A stretch of 64,000 nt of DNA from JAKJGA01 sp029554345 (GCA_035395685.1 DAOPBR010000009.1:1-64000); one strand, 5' to 3'; shown: positions 17,263 through 26,240, counted from the first letter of the stretch. Translations and numbers: made by a program. Notes: generated by a model not told the origin, from the letters alone.

Positions 17263-18192
17263 TCAGCAGTTCCCGTCCAGATCGTATTCCTGAATCCAGC
17301 CGTCTATTCCGGATTCGTTCATATATTCAACCGCCGCATCATACTCATCTTCTGATATTTTATTTTCAAGTTCGGGGAAATTTCCGTCAAGAGCCTTGTA
17401 AGCCGGAAAATACTGGCACATCAGGCTGAATCTGAAATCAACTCCTTTGCTTTTCAGTTTTACAAGCCTGTCTATAACACCTTTTGTATTTTCAAGTCCG
17501 GACGGCAAAACCAAATGCCTGAAAATAAGACCCGACTCAAGCAGACCATTATTTTCAACCCAGTTTACAGGATTATTGACAAAGAAATCGGACGCTTCAA
17601 AAGAACGTTCGACATAATCCGTAACTCTTGAATATTTCCGCGCCATGCCATTGTCTGAATACTTCAAATCAAAAAGAAAAATGTCGGCAATCCGGTATGT
17701 TATCAAAAGAGATTCATTAGAAAAATAACCGCTGCAGTTAAAGGAAAGAGGAATGGAAATTTTGTTTTTTATAATACTAAGAGCTTTCAGCGTTTCAAGA
17801 AGATAATGATCAGCAGTCGTAAAATTTATATTATGAACTTTTTTCTTTTCAGCAAGATACATGATTTTCTCAGCAAGCATTTCAGCCGAATAATCCTTTC
17901 CGTTATTCAAAGCCGAAAACGGATAATTCTGACAGAACACACAGCCTAAAGCGCATCCTGAAAAAAAAACATTCCCCGCACCGCGTTCACCGCTGACAGG
18001 AGGCTCTTCACCCCTATGTACAGCAAAGGATGCTACTCTTGAAGCTCCCGAAACAGCACCGCATGGAGGAATAATTTCCGCACGGTTGATTCCGCACGAA
18101 ATAGGACAGCATTCGCCCCTTGAAGTAATTGAGTCTGCTTTAGCAATAAGCTCACTCAATTCTTCATCAAGCATAGAATTTAATTTAGTCAT
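17263..18192 (-). CDS. Radical SAM protein, PflX-type
   Basis: A 309-residue radical SAM enzyme resembling PflX-type putative pyruvate-formate-lyase-activating proteins. CALGCVFC (Cys80, 84, 87) binds the iron-sulfur cluster. The N-terminal ECCPISCGINRAE...PPCGA segment is the extra Cys-rich motif of this subfamily, whose substrate is not established. It overlaps the nucleotidyltransferase gene by 4 nt and is last of a three-gene leftward operon. No pyruvate formate-lyase is in the window. Confidence 0.85.
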   Translation of the reverse strand: MTKLNSMLDEELSELIAKADSITSRGECCPISCGINRAEIIPPCGAVSGASRVASFAVHRGEEPPVSGERGAGNVFFSGCALGCVFCQNYPFSALNNGKDYSAEMLAEKIMYLAEKKKVHNINFTTADHYLLETLKALSIIKNKISIPLSFNCSGYFSNESLLITYRIADIFLFDLKYSDNGMARKYSRVTDYVERSFEASDFFVNNPVNWVENNGLLESGLIFRHLVLPSGLENTKGVIDRLVKLKSKGVDFRFSLMCQYFPAYKALDGNFPELENKISEDEYDAAVEYMNESGIDGWIQEYDLDGNC

Positions 18193-18911
18193 TTAAAATT
18201 AGGGTCGGTCTTAAGTTTTTCCTCGGCAGATAATTTTTCATCAGGTGTATCAACTTCATACCATCCGAATCCTGACAAATCGCATATTCCCGGTTTATTA
18301 GAACTTTCTGCCAAAACCTGAAGAATATTTTCAGCTACCGCTTTTTCTCCGAAACGTGAAAGAACTTCATCAATCGTCTTACGGTATAGTGCATTCACGG
18401 ATTTATCAACATAAGTCATCCCGATATATCCGCAGTCAAAATCCGAGAGCTGTTTGCTGATTCCGATTACACAATTTCCTTCAAGCTTGACTTTCATATC
18501 GTCAGCACCGAGAGTTCTGTCAAAGTCACACATCGCTCTAATACCTGAGAAATGCTTTTTCATTTCAGCAAACATTTTCTTCGGATAAATATGATCAACA
18601 TTTGTTATAAGAAACGAATCATCACCGACTTCTTTGAGACCTGTCATGAGAGTAAAAATATTACCTTTAAGGTATTCTTTATTTTCTATTACTCTGATCT
18701 TCGGATTTTTTCGCGAATCTACATGATTTTTGAGGTCTTCATAATAAAATCCGCCGACGATGATAATTTCGTCCATCATATCAATATCAAGAAAATCGAG
18801 AAGATAATCAATCAGTTTGCGGTCTCCAACCTCAACCATACCCTTTGTCCGGGCAGTAGTCAGATCTTTGAGGCGGCTTCCTGTGCCTGCGGCAAGTACA
18901 ATTGTTTTCAT
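18189..18911 (-). CDS. Sugar- or alcohol-phosphate nucleotidyltransferase
   Basis: A 240-residue NTP-transferase. The N-terminal signature IVLAAGTGSRLKDLT binds the nucleotide, KGMVEVGDRKLIDYLLDFL follows, and NVDHIYP holds the metal-binding Asp. It is closest in look to LicC/inositol-phosphate cytidylyltransferase-like enzymes that activate small alcohol phosphates for lipid or polysaccharide synthesis; this specificity is inference. It overlaps both operon neighbours by 4 nt, including a HAD phosphatase. Confidence 0.8.
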   Translation of the reverse strand: MKTIVLAAGTGSRLKDLTTARTKGMVEVGDRKLIDYLLDFLDIDMMDEIIIVGGFYYEDLKNHVDSRKNPKIRVIENKEYLKGNIFTLMTGLKEVGDDSFLITNVDHIYPKKMFAEMKKHFSGIRAMCDFDRTLGADDMKVKLEGNCVIGISKQLSDFDCGYIGMTYVDKSVNALYRKTIDEVLSRFGEKAVAENILQVLAESSNKPGICDLSGFGWYEVDTPDEKLSAEEKLKTDPNFK

Positions 18912-19537
18912 ATTGAAAGAATCTCCTTAATGTTTTGAACTGTTTTTGCGTTCGCGTGACGTGCTTCAAACTGCTCATGAGAAAACAAACCGCAAACACC
19001 TATAAAATCAATACCGTATTCAAATGCCTTATCCGAATCTTTCAGGGAATCTCCCACAAATGTCAGATCTTTTTTATCAAGACCGAACTTCTCAAGGAAA
19101 AAATCAAAATGAGGTTTTCCTTTTTCGAATCCTTTATCGGCCTCAAATCCCATGACAATATCGAATACAAGTTTTTCTTTTTCTACAAACTGATTAATGA
19201 GATCGGGAAAATTCCCCGACGAAACACCCGCGAGATCTCCCCTCTGTCTTAGAGAATTTATTGCAAATCTCACATCATCATGAAACTTCTGCCCGAAAAA
19301 ACCTTCAATTTTTGTTTTTTCAAAATACTCAACTGTACCGGGATTTGCCGGATGATTCGGGAAAATAATTTCGATTTGCTGACAGAAAGGAACTCCGGAA
19401 GTCTGTATGTAATTATATCGTGCTTCTTCAAAACTCATTTCAGGATGGTCGCGGTTAATCGCAAAACCGGCAATGTCGGCAAAGCCCTCCATTGTATCTA
19501 CAAGGGTTCCATCAAAATCAAAAAGATAAGCTTTCAT
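18908..19537 (-). CDS. HAD-family phosphatase
   Basis: A HAD hydrolase resembling phosphoglycolate phosphatase/beta-phosphoglucomutase. DFDGTLVDT carries the nucleophile Asp, GVSSGNFP is motif II, and FVGDSLKDSDKAFEYG is motif IV. I chose the ATG at 19537 because GGAAGGTG precedes it by 6 nt; the frame opens at 19564. First gene of the HAD-nucleotidyltransferase-radical SAM operon. The substrate is unknown. Confidence 0.85.
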   Translation of the reverse strand: MKAYLFDFDGTLVDTMEGFADIAGFAINRDHPEMSFEEARYNYIQTSGVPFCQQIEIIFPNHPANPGTVEYFEKTKIEGFFGQKFHDDVRFAINSLRQRGDLAGVSSGNFPDLINQFVEKEKLVFDIVMGFEADKGFEKGKPHFDFFLEKFGLDKKDLTFVGDSLKDSDKAFEYGIDFIGVCGLFSHEQFEARHANAKTVQNIKEILSI

Positions 19538-19597
19538 AAAACACCTTCCGGCAGGAAAATTCAATCAATAATATCACAGCTGTACAATACGGATATT

Positions 19598-20635
19598 TCA
19601 GCCGTGCTGCCCGGCCTCGTCAATCTGTTTTCTCTTGATTTCTAACATATTATCAAGACTCTCAAAGTAGTTGTTTTTATCCAATTTTCCACTTTTATCG
19701 GTAATAAGCTTTACTAAAATCTTTCTCACTATGGGGAAAAGCTCTTTATACTTTTTCTTAACTTCTTCCTTTGTTATATTTATATTTCCATGAGCAATCA
19801 TATTTCGAATCTGATAAAAAGAACTTCTTTTCACAACTGAATTATCTTGATAAAATAATTTATTATAATTTTTAATACTTTTGTCGTAGGTTTTGATATA
19901 TCTAGAAATCCTTGAAGAGACTTTAGAATTATTTTCTTTCTCATCTTTTTTAAACAAAGTATCACATATTATTATCATAAAAAGAAAAGAATGAACCGGA
20001 TTTTCATTAACAAATGAATAGTAGAAGTAATCAAAAGCAAGATTTATTATTCGATGAAATTGAGAATCTTCCTGATTCATTATAAAATCTATTGTTTTAT
20101 CAAGATTTTCAAAATCTTTAGTTAAAAGTACAGATTCTTCTTTACCGAGGTGACTAAAAATCCATGGCTTGCAAATTGTTCCTATTGGTACACAATTCCC
20201 AAAACCGAAAAGATTACCTACGTCTAAAGAAGGAAAAGTGGATTTTCTTAAAATATAGGAGCCATTTGTACTGACTCCGGCTTGGGCATTAAGCTTTATT
20301 GCTTTTATGATCGAATAAACAATATCATTAGTTTCTTCGGTATTTCCACAATGTTTATTTTTATCTGCATCTCTATTAGAATAATATAGGTTTAAAACCG
20401 CATAATAATCGGTGTGTCCATATTCACTGTGGCCTAAACTCACTAAACATTTAGAAGCATCATTATTTGCAATTTGCAATAAAGAATCGAAACCTTCTTT
20501 CCCTCTGTTATATTTTTTGATTTCTATATCATATTTAATTTTTTTTATGACGCCGAATTTTAGAAATACTTTATCTTCATTATCGAATTTAAATCTGAAT
20601 AATGGCGTTATGCAGCGGAAATGTATTTCGTCCAT
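19598..20635 (-). CDS. HEPN-domain protein, ApeA-like candidate
   Basis: A 345-residue protein of two parts. The N-terminal about 180 residues form a beta-rich region I do not recognise. The C-terminal half is helical and ends in the HEPN ribonuclease motif RNMIAH (Arg277, His282), the R-x4-H pattern typical of toxin and abortive-infection RNases. The arrangement resembles ApeA-like HEPN proteins. It lies 122 nt downstream of a HicAB pair, in the same direction. AAGGTAAG precedes the ATG. The gene looks more AT-rich than its metabolic neighbours, as for a transferred gene. Confidence 0.7.
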   Translation of the reverse strand: MDEIHFRCITPLFRFKFDNEDKVFLKFGVIKKIKYDIEIKKYNRGKEGFDSLLQIANNDASKCLVSLGHSEYGHTDYYAVLNLYYSNRDADKNKHCGNTEETNDIVYSIIKAIKLNAQAGVSTNGSYILRKSTFPSLDVGNLFGFGNCVPIGTICKPWIFSHLGKEESVLLTKDFENLDKTIDFIMNQEDSQFHRIINLAFDYFYYSFVNENPVHSFLFMIIICDTLFKKDEKENNSKVSSRISRYIKTYDKSIKNYNKLFYQDNSVVKRSSFYQIRNMIAHGNINITKEEVKKKYKELFPIVRKILVKLITDKSGKLDKNNYFESLDNMLEIKRKQIDEAGQHG

Positions 20636-20682
20636 ACAGCTTACCTTATATCGTATTTACAGTTATATGTCTCAGCGTTTAA

Positions 20683-20688
20683 ATTATA
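20683..20688 (-). promoter_or_regulatory. -10 element for the HEPN gene
   Basis: A perfect TATAAT on the minus strand lies about 48 nt before the HEPN start codon. No good -35 is visible about 17 nt upstream, so the promoter may be weak or regulated. Confidence 0.35.
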
Positions 20689-20757
20689 GTTATATCGTTG
20701 ATTGAGCATCTACATTAAGATCCGGATTGTCAGACAGACTCTTTTCTGATAATGACT

Positions 20758-21186
20758 TTAAATTGAAATCAAATCTAAATCAAATATTTTGCCAAGTTTT
20801 TCCAATGTTTTTAAAGTAGGATTAGAAAGCTTTGGCGTTTCAATTTTTTGATATACCTGATACGCTACCCCGAGTTTTTCCGCAACCTCCTTCTGTGAAT
20901 ATCCTCTTTTTTCTCTTTCCCAGCGAAGAATAACTGCCAAAGCAATATTTGCAGATGGACGTATTAGATATAAATTTTTCCCCTTATGTTCCGCTGCCTT
21001 TGGTATTTTGGATTCGATTTTATATGCAACCTCAAGATATCCGCTTAAAGCATCCTGTGCCATTTCCAAAGCTTCATCTTTCGTATCTCCGAAAGTGTGA
21101 ATTGTTGGTAAATCTGGAAAAGATACTTCGAAAACCCCGTCTTCTTTGTTAAATTCAATTTTTGCAAAATATTCAACTCTTTTCAT
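20758..21186 (-). CDS. hicB: HicB-family antitoxin with HTH domain
   Basis: A 142-residue HicB-type antitoxin. The N-terminal about 65 residues form the partial RNase H-like HicB fold (FAKIEFNKEDGVFEVSFPD, TFGDTKDEALEMAQDALSGYLE). The C-terminal about 65 residues are an XRE-type helix-turn-helix (KRGYSQKEVAEKLGVAYQVYQKIE), used to repress its own operon. It follows hicA by 57 nt and has an AGAGGT ribosome site. Order toxin-antitoxin is the usual HicAB order. Confidence 0.9.
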   Translation of the reverse strand: MKRVEYFAKIEFNKEDGVFEVSFPDLPTIHTFGDTKDEALEMAQDALSGYLEVAYKIESKIPKAAEHKGKNLYLIRPSANIALAVILRWEREKRGYSQKEVAEKLGVAYQVYQKIETPKLSNPTLKTLEKLGKIFDLDLISI

Positions 21187-21243
21187 TTATACCTCTTCTT
21201 TTTGGCGAATTGCCGTCAAATAATCAACTTCTCAATTGAAAAA

Positions 21244-21420
21244 TCATTTAATCCCTGCATCCTTAAGAATTTTATTGCAAGTACCTGTTGGTACTTCCTT
21301 TCTTGAGTGATTCGGAACAGGGATTATTTTACCTTCCTTCTCGTAAACGGCATGCTTTCCGGTTCTTATCTTTTTCCACCCTGCTGCCTCAAGTTTCTTT
21401 ATTAGCTCTTTATACTTAAT
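21244..21420 (-). CDS. hicA: HicA mRNA interferase toxin
   Basis: HicA is a small dsRBD-fold RNase toxin. KLEAAGWKKIRTGKHAVYEK holds the catalytic His of G-x-H, and VPNHSRKEVPTGTCNKILKDAGI is typical of the C-terminus. The family start (M-K-Y-K-E-L) falls on an ATT codon at 21420-21418, a few bases after a strong AGAGGTGG ribosome site. An in-frame TTG at 21444 has no ribosome site and lies at or before the predicted transcription start. An AUU start or a mutated ATG is therefore likely. Confidence 0.85.
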   Translation of the reverse strand: MKYKELIKKLEAAGWKKIRTGKHAVYEKEGKIIPVPNHSRKEVPTGTCNKILKDAGIK

Positions 21421-21448
21421 AAAGCCACCTCTCAGTAATGACAACTAT

Positions 21449-21476
21449 AATATACACCTTTTATAGTGTGCGTCAA
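21449..21476 (-). promoter_or_regulatory. hicAB promoter
   Basis: On the minus strand, TTGACG (21471-21476) and TATATT (21449-21454) are separated by 16 nt. An imperfect ACAC/GTGT dyad (21454-21469) fills the spacer and could be the HicB operator. Confidence 0.55.
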
Positions 21477-21652
21477 TAAAGTTTTAAATTTACGGAAATA
21501 AATCTTTTTGCTTTTCCTGGCAATTTCTATAAAATCATCAATAATAAACAGATTCTATCAAAATACTATTTAAAAAAAATTTTTTTGGAGAGATTAATTT
21601 CTTGAAATTAGTTTATTTTTTTATAAACGCATTATAAAAGGCGGTATTAGTT

Positions 21653-22819
21653 ATGAGAAGCGCATTAAAAAAAAGAGTTTCACTTGGCGGTGTAATAATC
21701 TTGAATATTTCCAAAGGCAGATTTTTAGTGCCGGGCGGAATCAAGGGACTTCGCGTCGGATTTAATTCTCATAACGTTCATAGTTCCGGAGGCTCTTACG
21801 GTTCAATTGTTAGAAAATCAATAAGCGGATCATCTTCTGATCAAATTATAGAAAATAATAACGAAGAAGTGCTGACTGAAAACTACATGAAGGAAGTGCC
21901 TGCTGATCAGATTTCAGGAAATAATCCCTTCACAACTTCGTTTTTAATATCTGTGCCTATTATATTTCTTATTATGCTTTTTGCACATTTGAACTTTTTA
22001 ATATTTTGGGGATATTTAATTGCAGGCGGAATCGCCGCAATGATCGCCTTCGCTCTTAAGGCAAAGAATAACAAAAAAATCATCCAAACATTCTCTGCGG
22101 CAATAATGAATGAACCTCTGAATAAAGCTGAAGAATTATTAACAAAAATCAATAAAATGGGAAGCGCCGTAAAACAAAGAATTTTGATGTCGAATTATTC
22201 TATTCTTATCGACAGAGTTTTTAATGACCAGCAAATATCTGAAGAAGAAGAACTCTTTATAAAAAAATATTCTAAACACCTTCCTGAAAATTTCATTACT
22301 CACGCAAATGATATAATCATAAGCGAAATAATTAAAATAGCTATTGCGGACAACTTTCTTTCCGAGGAAGAAGAAAATCTTATTAACAGATGCTTTTCAA
22401 CATTCCGGCTGCCAGCTTCACGCCGCGAAGAATTCAATCAAACTATTCAGGAATATAAAAACCTTGAGGAATGCAGAAAAATTGAATTTAAGCCTAAACC
22501 AATAACGTTAACCTCATTACCTAAAATTCCATCCTGTCTATATGAAAGCCTCTCAGATTATTTTAAAGAAAGAACGAACAATGATGTCACCGAACTCGTA
22601 TACGACGATTTGGGCGCAGTTGTTTTAACAGATTCTTCACTGGAAATAGTTAAAACCGGTCATAAATCAATTAAGTTTAATTCAATAATTTCAGCAACCA
22701 AATCATGGAATGGTGATATTATTGAAGTTGTTGCCATGAACCATAAAACACCTTATTATTTCAAGGTTTCTGATCCCATGATTTTCATTGCCGTTATATC
22801 AAAAATGATGTCCGCATAA
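21653..22819 (+). CDS. DUF4236-like/TerB-like membrane protein
   Basis: A 388-residue protein of unknown function. The N-terminus (about 12-50: LNISKGRFLVPGGIKGLRVG) resembles the glycine-rich DUF4236 repeat. Two transmembrane helices follow (about 95-112 and 114-136). An acidic helical region with two copies of a S-EEE-LI pattern (about 195-250) recalls TerB/tellurite-resistance-like domains. The last about 80 residues look like a small beta domain. It is transcribed away from hicA; the 208 nt gap holds both promoters. Part of the accessory spot, perhaps stress or defence related (inference). Confidence 0.55.
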   Translation: MRSALKKRVSLGGVIILNISKGRFLVPGGIKGLRVGFNSHNVHSSGGSYGSIVRKSISGSSSDQIIENNNEEVLTENYMKEVPADQISGNNPFTTSFLISVPIIFLIMLFAHLNFLIFWGYLIAGGIAAMIAFALKAKNNKKIIQTFSAAIMNEPLNKAEELLTKINKMGSAVKQRILMSNYSILIDRVFNDQQISEEEELFIKKYSKHLPENFITHANDIIISEIIKIAIADNFLSEEEENLINRCFSTFRLPASRREEFNQTIQEYKNLEECRKIEFKPKPITLTSLPKIPSCLYESLSDYFKERTNNDVTELVYDDLGAVVLTDSSLEIVKTGHKSIKFNSIISATKSWNGDIIEVVAMNHKTPYYFKVSDPMIFIAVISKMMSA

Positions 22820-23122
22820 TATGAGGAATAATTTAAATAGCATTAAAAAGAATCATGATAACAGGCTCAAATTGAACCATTTGCTAACCAGAAATATGAG
22901 ATTAGCATAGATGAAGCTGAATTTATTACAAGATTTCAAGACATATCTAAAGTTCCAATCTGTTTTTAATGCGATTGGGGAATAAAACTCATGAGAAAAG
23001 CAGCTGACTTGAATTAAATAACTGAAACGGATTTAAAAGTATTCCGGAAGGAACCTGTTTCAATCCCTCTTTAAATAAAAGAAGGATTGAAGAGGTATCT
23101 AATTAAAACTTATCCTGTAATG
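22820..23122. other. Gene-free stretch with possible gene relic
   Basis: About 300 bases without a convincing gene. A short open stretch on the plus strand (about 22860-22969) encodes a sequence ending SIDEAEFITRFQDISKVP, which looks protein-like but has no start and a nearby stop, so it may be a decayed gene end. A weak inverted repeat (23060-23066/23084-23090, 7 bp arms) could be an old terminator. Confidence 0.35.
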
Positions 23123-23195
23123 CAGGCCTTGCAGGACTTGAACCTGCAACCAATGGTTTTGGAGACCACTACTCTACCAATTGAGCTAAAGACCT
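23123..23195 (-). tRNA. tRNA-Trp (CCA anticodon)
   Basis: Full cloverleaf of 73 nt: acceptor AGGTCTT/AAGGCCT, D stem GCTC/GAGT, anticodon loop CTCCAAA with anticodon CCA, T stem GCAGG/CCTGC and discriminator G, as expected for tRNA-Trp. The 3' CCA is not encoded. A TTGACA box lies on the same strand at 23227-23232. Confidence 0.95.
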
Positions 23196-23391
23196 GTTTA
23201 TGCAATAATTAAAAACAATAAAAATCTGTCAAGCTATTTGCCGATAAAGATGTCAGCTTTAATAATTCGGTTTATTTTTATAAGTATCTTATATCGTCCG
23301 ATCGTTCAAAAATGTCTTGATTATATGCGTATGTTTCAGACATAATGGTTTCGGGTTCTGGCAATCCAATTCCATACTGAGAGAGGAATCT

Positions 23392-23724
23392 ATGGATCTT
23401 AATGTTGAAGAAAAAAAATCGACAATTATCGTTCACATAAAAGGCGAATTCCATATCGGAAATGTCAACAAATTCGAGGAACTGTGGCACAGCTTAATCG
23501 AAAAATCTCCTGAACTTATAGCTATCGACTGCAAAGAACTTGAATACATTGATTCCTCGGCAATAGGAACACTGGTCAAATTTCTAAACAACACAATGAG
23601 CAAAAAAATTAAACTTGTGTTTTTCGACCTCAATAATTCGATTCAGAACATTTTCAAAACAGCTAGGCTTGATAATTTTTTCACGATTACTACACGTGAA
23701 AAGCTTGAAAACGATTTTCTTTAA
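23392..23724 (+). CDS. STAS-domain anti-sigma factor antagonist
   Basis: A 110-residue single STAS domain like SpoIIAA/RsbV, which binds a switch kinase or anti-sigma factor and is controlled by serine phosphorylation. YIDSSAIGTLVKFLN carries the phospho-acceptor serine. I chose the ATG at 23392 because GAGAGGA lies just upstream; the frame opens at 23317. No anti-sigma kinase is adjacent. A second STAS gene lies at 51917. Confidence 0.9.
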   Translation: MDLNVEEKKSTIIVHIKGEFHIGNVNKFEELWHSLIEKSPELIAIDCKELEYIDSSAIGTLVKFLNNTMSKKIKLVFFDLNNSIQNIFKTARLDNFFTITTREKLENDFL

Positions 23725-23736
23725 CAAGGCGCTGCA

Positions 23737-24771
23737 ATGAGAAAAATTACAATAACCTTAACTGTTTTGCTGACACTATTTGCATGCAACAGATGGAAAG
23801 TCAGCAAACTTAATCCGGATCTTCTTTGTCACATCAAACCAGGCTCATCTGACGGCGGAATAAGTCTTGTATTCAGGGATAATGCAGATATTCTGGATAT
23901 GACGTTCAATCTTCGAATTTCGGATAAGGCAATTTATTGTGCAGATAATGAATCTAAACGCCTGTTAGTACTTTCAAAAAGCGGTGATATAAATCGTATT
24001 ATTGGACCAAAATCGGTTTCTACAGAAAAGAACTATTCCGAGTTCGATTTCTCATCTATCGGAGAAATTACTGATGATAAAGACGGAAATATATATGTTC
24101 AGAACAAGCTTCCAAAACTGACAGGCAACAGCGAAATTTCGCCTTCATACATTCTTATTTTTTCAAAAGACGGCAAACTCCAGGAAACACTCGGCCAGGA
24201 CGGACTTACAAATTCACCGTTTTATTACATTGATAACATGTTTACCGATGATAACAACAGATTATTTGTAGTAAGCCGCACTTTCGAAAGCTGGTCTCTT
24301 TCAGTATTTAAAGACAAAAAACGCGAGTATTTTTCTGTATTTGATAAAAATTCATTTTCAGACAGCAATTCATCCGGTTATAATGCCGTAATAGAAAAAA
24401 TTATACCTTTCAGAAAAAGTAATTCCGCTATAATATCGGTTTCATTTTATGACGGAACCCGTTTTAAGTTCCGGAAAATATTCCGTATCGAAATTGAAAA
24501 CAATTCAAAATTAAAAGAAGTAACAACTCTTCCGGATCCTAAGAATGAACTCTTCACTATTCTTGAAGATAAATATCTCGTATTCTGGGAAGTCGAAGGA
24601 AAAGATATACGTTTTGTAATTTGGAGCTTTCAGGAAAATATTTTGAATAATCTCAGCATAGATCTCGAAGAGAAAAAATCATACTATGACGAAATTCTTT
24701 CTGATGAAAACGGAAAAATTTATTCATATTCCGTTTCAAGAGAAGGAATCAGTATCTATGCATGGGAATAG
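23737..24771 (+). CDS. Putative lipoprotein with beta-propeller-like repeats
   Basis: A 344-residue protein with signal peptide and lipobox (LTLFACN, Cys17). The mature protein has repeating strands typical of NHL/beta-propeller folds (LLVLSKSGDINRIIG, ITDDKDGNIYVQN, LFVVSRTFESWSLSVF). No catalytic motif seen. It starts 12 nt after the STAS gene and overlaps the NAD(P)HX repair gene by 10 nt, so these three may share a transcript. Confidence 0.65.
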   Translation: MRKITITLTVLLTLFACNRWKVSKLNPDLLCHIKPGSSDGGISLVFRDNADILDMTFNLRISDKAIYCADNESKRLLVLSKSGDINRIIGPKSVSTEKNYSEFDFSSIGEITDDKDGNIYVQNKLPKLTGNSEISPSYILIFSKDGKLQETLGQDGLTNSPFYYIDNMFTDDNNRLFVVSRTFESWSLSVFKDKKREYFSVFDKNSFSDSNSSGYNAVIEKIIPFRKSNSAIISVSFYDGTRFKFRKIFRIEIENNSKLKEVTTLPDPKNELFTILEDKYLVFWEVEGKDIRFVIWSFQENILNNLSIDLEEKKSYYDEILSDENGKIYSYSVSREGISIYAWE

Positions 24772-26240
24772 TAATTCTATCACAAAACCAGTCAGCCGAT
24801 CTTGATAAACTTTCTGAATTTGCTTCCCGAATTACAATGTCTAATGCAGCGCGGTCTTTCGCGGAAGCTGTTGCAGATAAAATAAATAAAACCGATAAAA
24901 TTGCAATTGTATGCGGCGGTGGAAATAACGGCGGTGACGGATTCGCCTCTGCCTATTACCTTTACTGCATGGGATTTGATGTTTCCGTTTTTCCTGTCCG
25001 TACGGACTCTCTAGGTGAAAATCCAGCGTATTTCTTTTCTCTACTTCAAATTGAATCAATTCCGGTACGTAATGATTTTATTTTTGATGAATTTAAACTG
25101 ATACTTGATTGTTTAACAGGTACGGGAGTTAAAGGAAAACTCCGCGGCATTTATGCGGAAATTGCCGAGAAAATTAATTCGTCAGGTAAAATAATTTTTT
25201 CATGCGATATTCCTTCAGGACTATCTGATGAAAGCCTTGCATCTGACGGAATTATCGTAAAAGCAGATGAAACCTTTGCAGTTCACTCTCTTAAAACTGA
25301 AAGTGCAGTATATCCGGGAAAATATTACTGCGGAAAAATAAATCTTATAAATCCTTTTTTCCCGAAAAGTGCATTAAAATTATTAGAATATTCAGCAGAG
25401 ACGTATGACTCATCAGATGCAAAATCAGATTTAAAGCAGCTGTATGATTATTCCGAAACAGTTCACAAGTACAACAAACCCAAAGTTGCAATAATAGGCG
25501 GATTTATCCCCTTTGAAGGTGCTGCTCTTCTTTCGGCACTGGCGGCTTTAAAATCAGGTGCATCTTTTATTACGATATTTACCGACCCCGCTTCCCGCAT
25601 TGCAATGGCCGGTAAAATTCCCGAAATAGTAGTTAGGGAATTATTCCTGGAAAATATCAAATCAGCACTTTCAAAATTCGACTCTATAATAATAGGGCCG
25701 GGTTTCGGAACAGAAGAAGCAAAAAAAGAACTCCTTTCAGAAATCATAAAAAATATACCTGATAATAAAACTGTCGTCATAGATGCAGACGCATTGAAAC
25801 TAATTCCCGAAATGAGAAATGAATTATTAAACATAAAAACATTGATTCTGACTCCTCATGAAGGTGAAGCAGCGGTTTTATTAAATAAAAAAACTTCTGA
25901 TATAACTTTAAACAGAATTAATTCCGCAATTGATATTGCAAAAAAATATAATGCATTCACGGTACTGAAAGGACATGACACGATTTGTTCTTCATCTGAT
26001 TTTTCTTATGTAAATACAAGCGGAAACAATCTTCTCGCAACTGCCGGAAGCGGAGATGTTCTGACTGGAATTATAGGAACTTTCTGTTCTACGCAAAAAG
26101 ACATACTTCGCCGTAGTGCATTATCAGTTTTTGTACATGGTATATGTGCAGATCTGAAAAAGCAGAATAATGCTGTTACACTTAACGCTTCAGAAATTCC
26201 GGATACAATCGGCGCTGCCGTCAATTATTTAAATGCATAA
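24762..26240 (+). CDS. nnr: Bifunctional NAD(P)HX epimerase/dehydratase
   Basis: Repairs hydrated NADH and NADPH. The N-terminal epimerase (YjeF_N, about 1-215) has VCGGGNNGGDGFASAYYL and FSCDIPSGL. The C-terminal ADP/ATP-dependent dehydratase (about 225-490) has IIGPGFG, VIDADALK, LTPHEGEAA and the nucleotide/catalytic loop AGSGDVLTGIIG. At 492 residues it is the usual fused form. Its 3' end overlaps the convergent methyltransferase gene by 16 nt. Confidence 0.95.
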   Translation: MGIVILSQNQSADLDKLSEFASRITMSNAARSFAEAVADKINKTDKIAIVCGGGNNGGDGFASAYYLYCMGFDVSVFPVRTDSLGENPAYFFSLLQIESIPVRNDFIFDEFKLILDCLTGTGVKGKLRGIYAEIAEKINSSGKIIFSCDIPSGLSDESLASDGIIVKADETFAVHSLKTESAVYPGKYYCGKINLINPFFPKSALKLLEYSAETYDSSDAKSDLKQLYDYSETVHKYNKPKVAIIGGFIPFEGAALLSALAALKSGASFITIFTDPASRIAMAGKIPEIVVRELFLENIKSALSKFDSIIIGPGFGTEEAKKELLSEIIKNIPDNKTVVIDADALKLIPEMRNELLNIKTLILTPHEGEAAVLLNKKTSDITLNRINSAIDIAKKYNAFTVLKGHDTICSSSDFSYVNTSGNNLLATAGSGDVLTGIIGTFCSTQKDILRRSALSVFVHGICADLKKQNNAVTLNASEIPDTIGAAVNYLNA

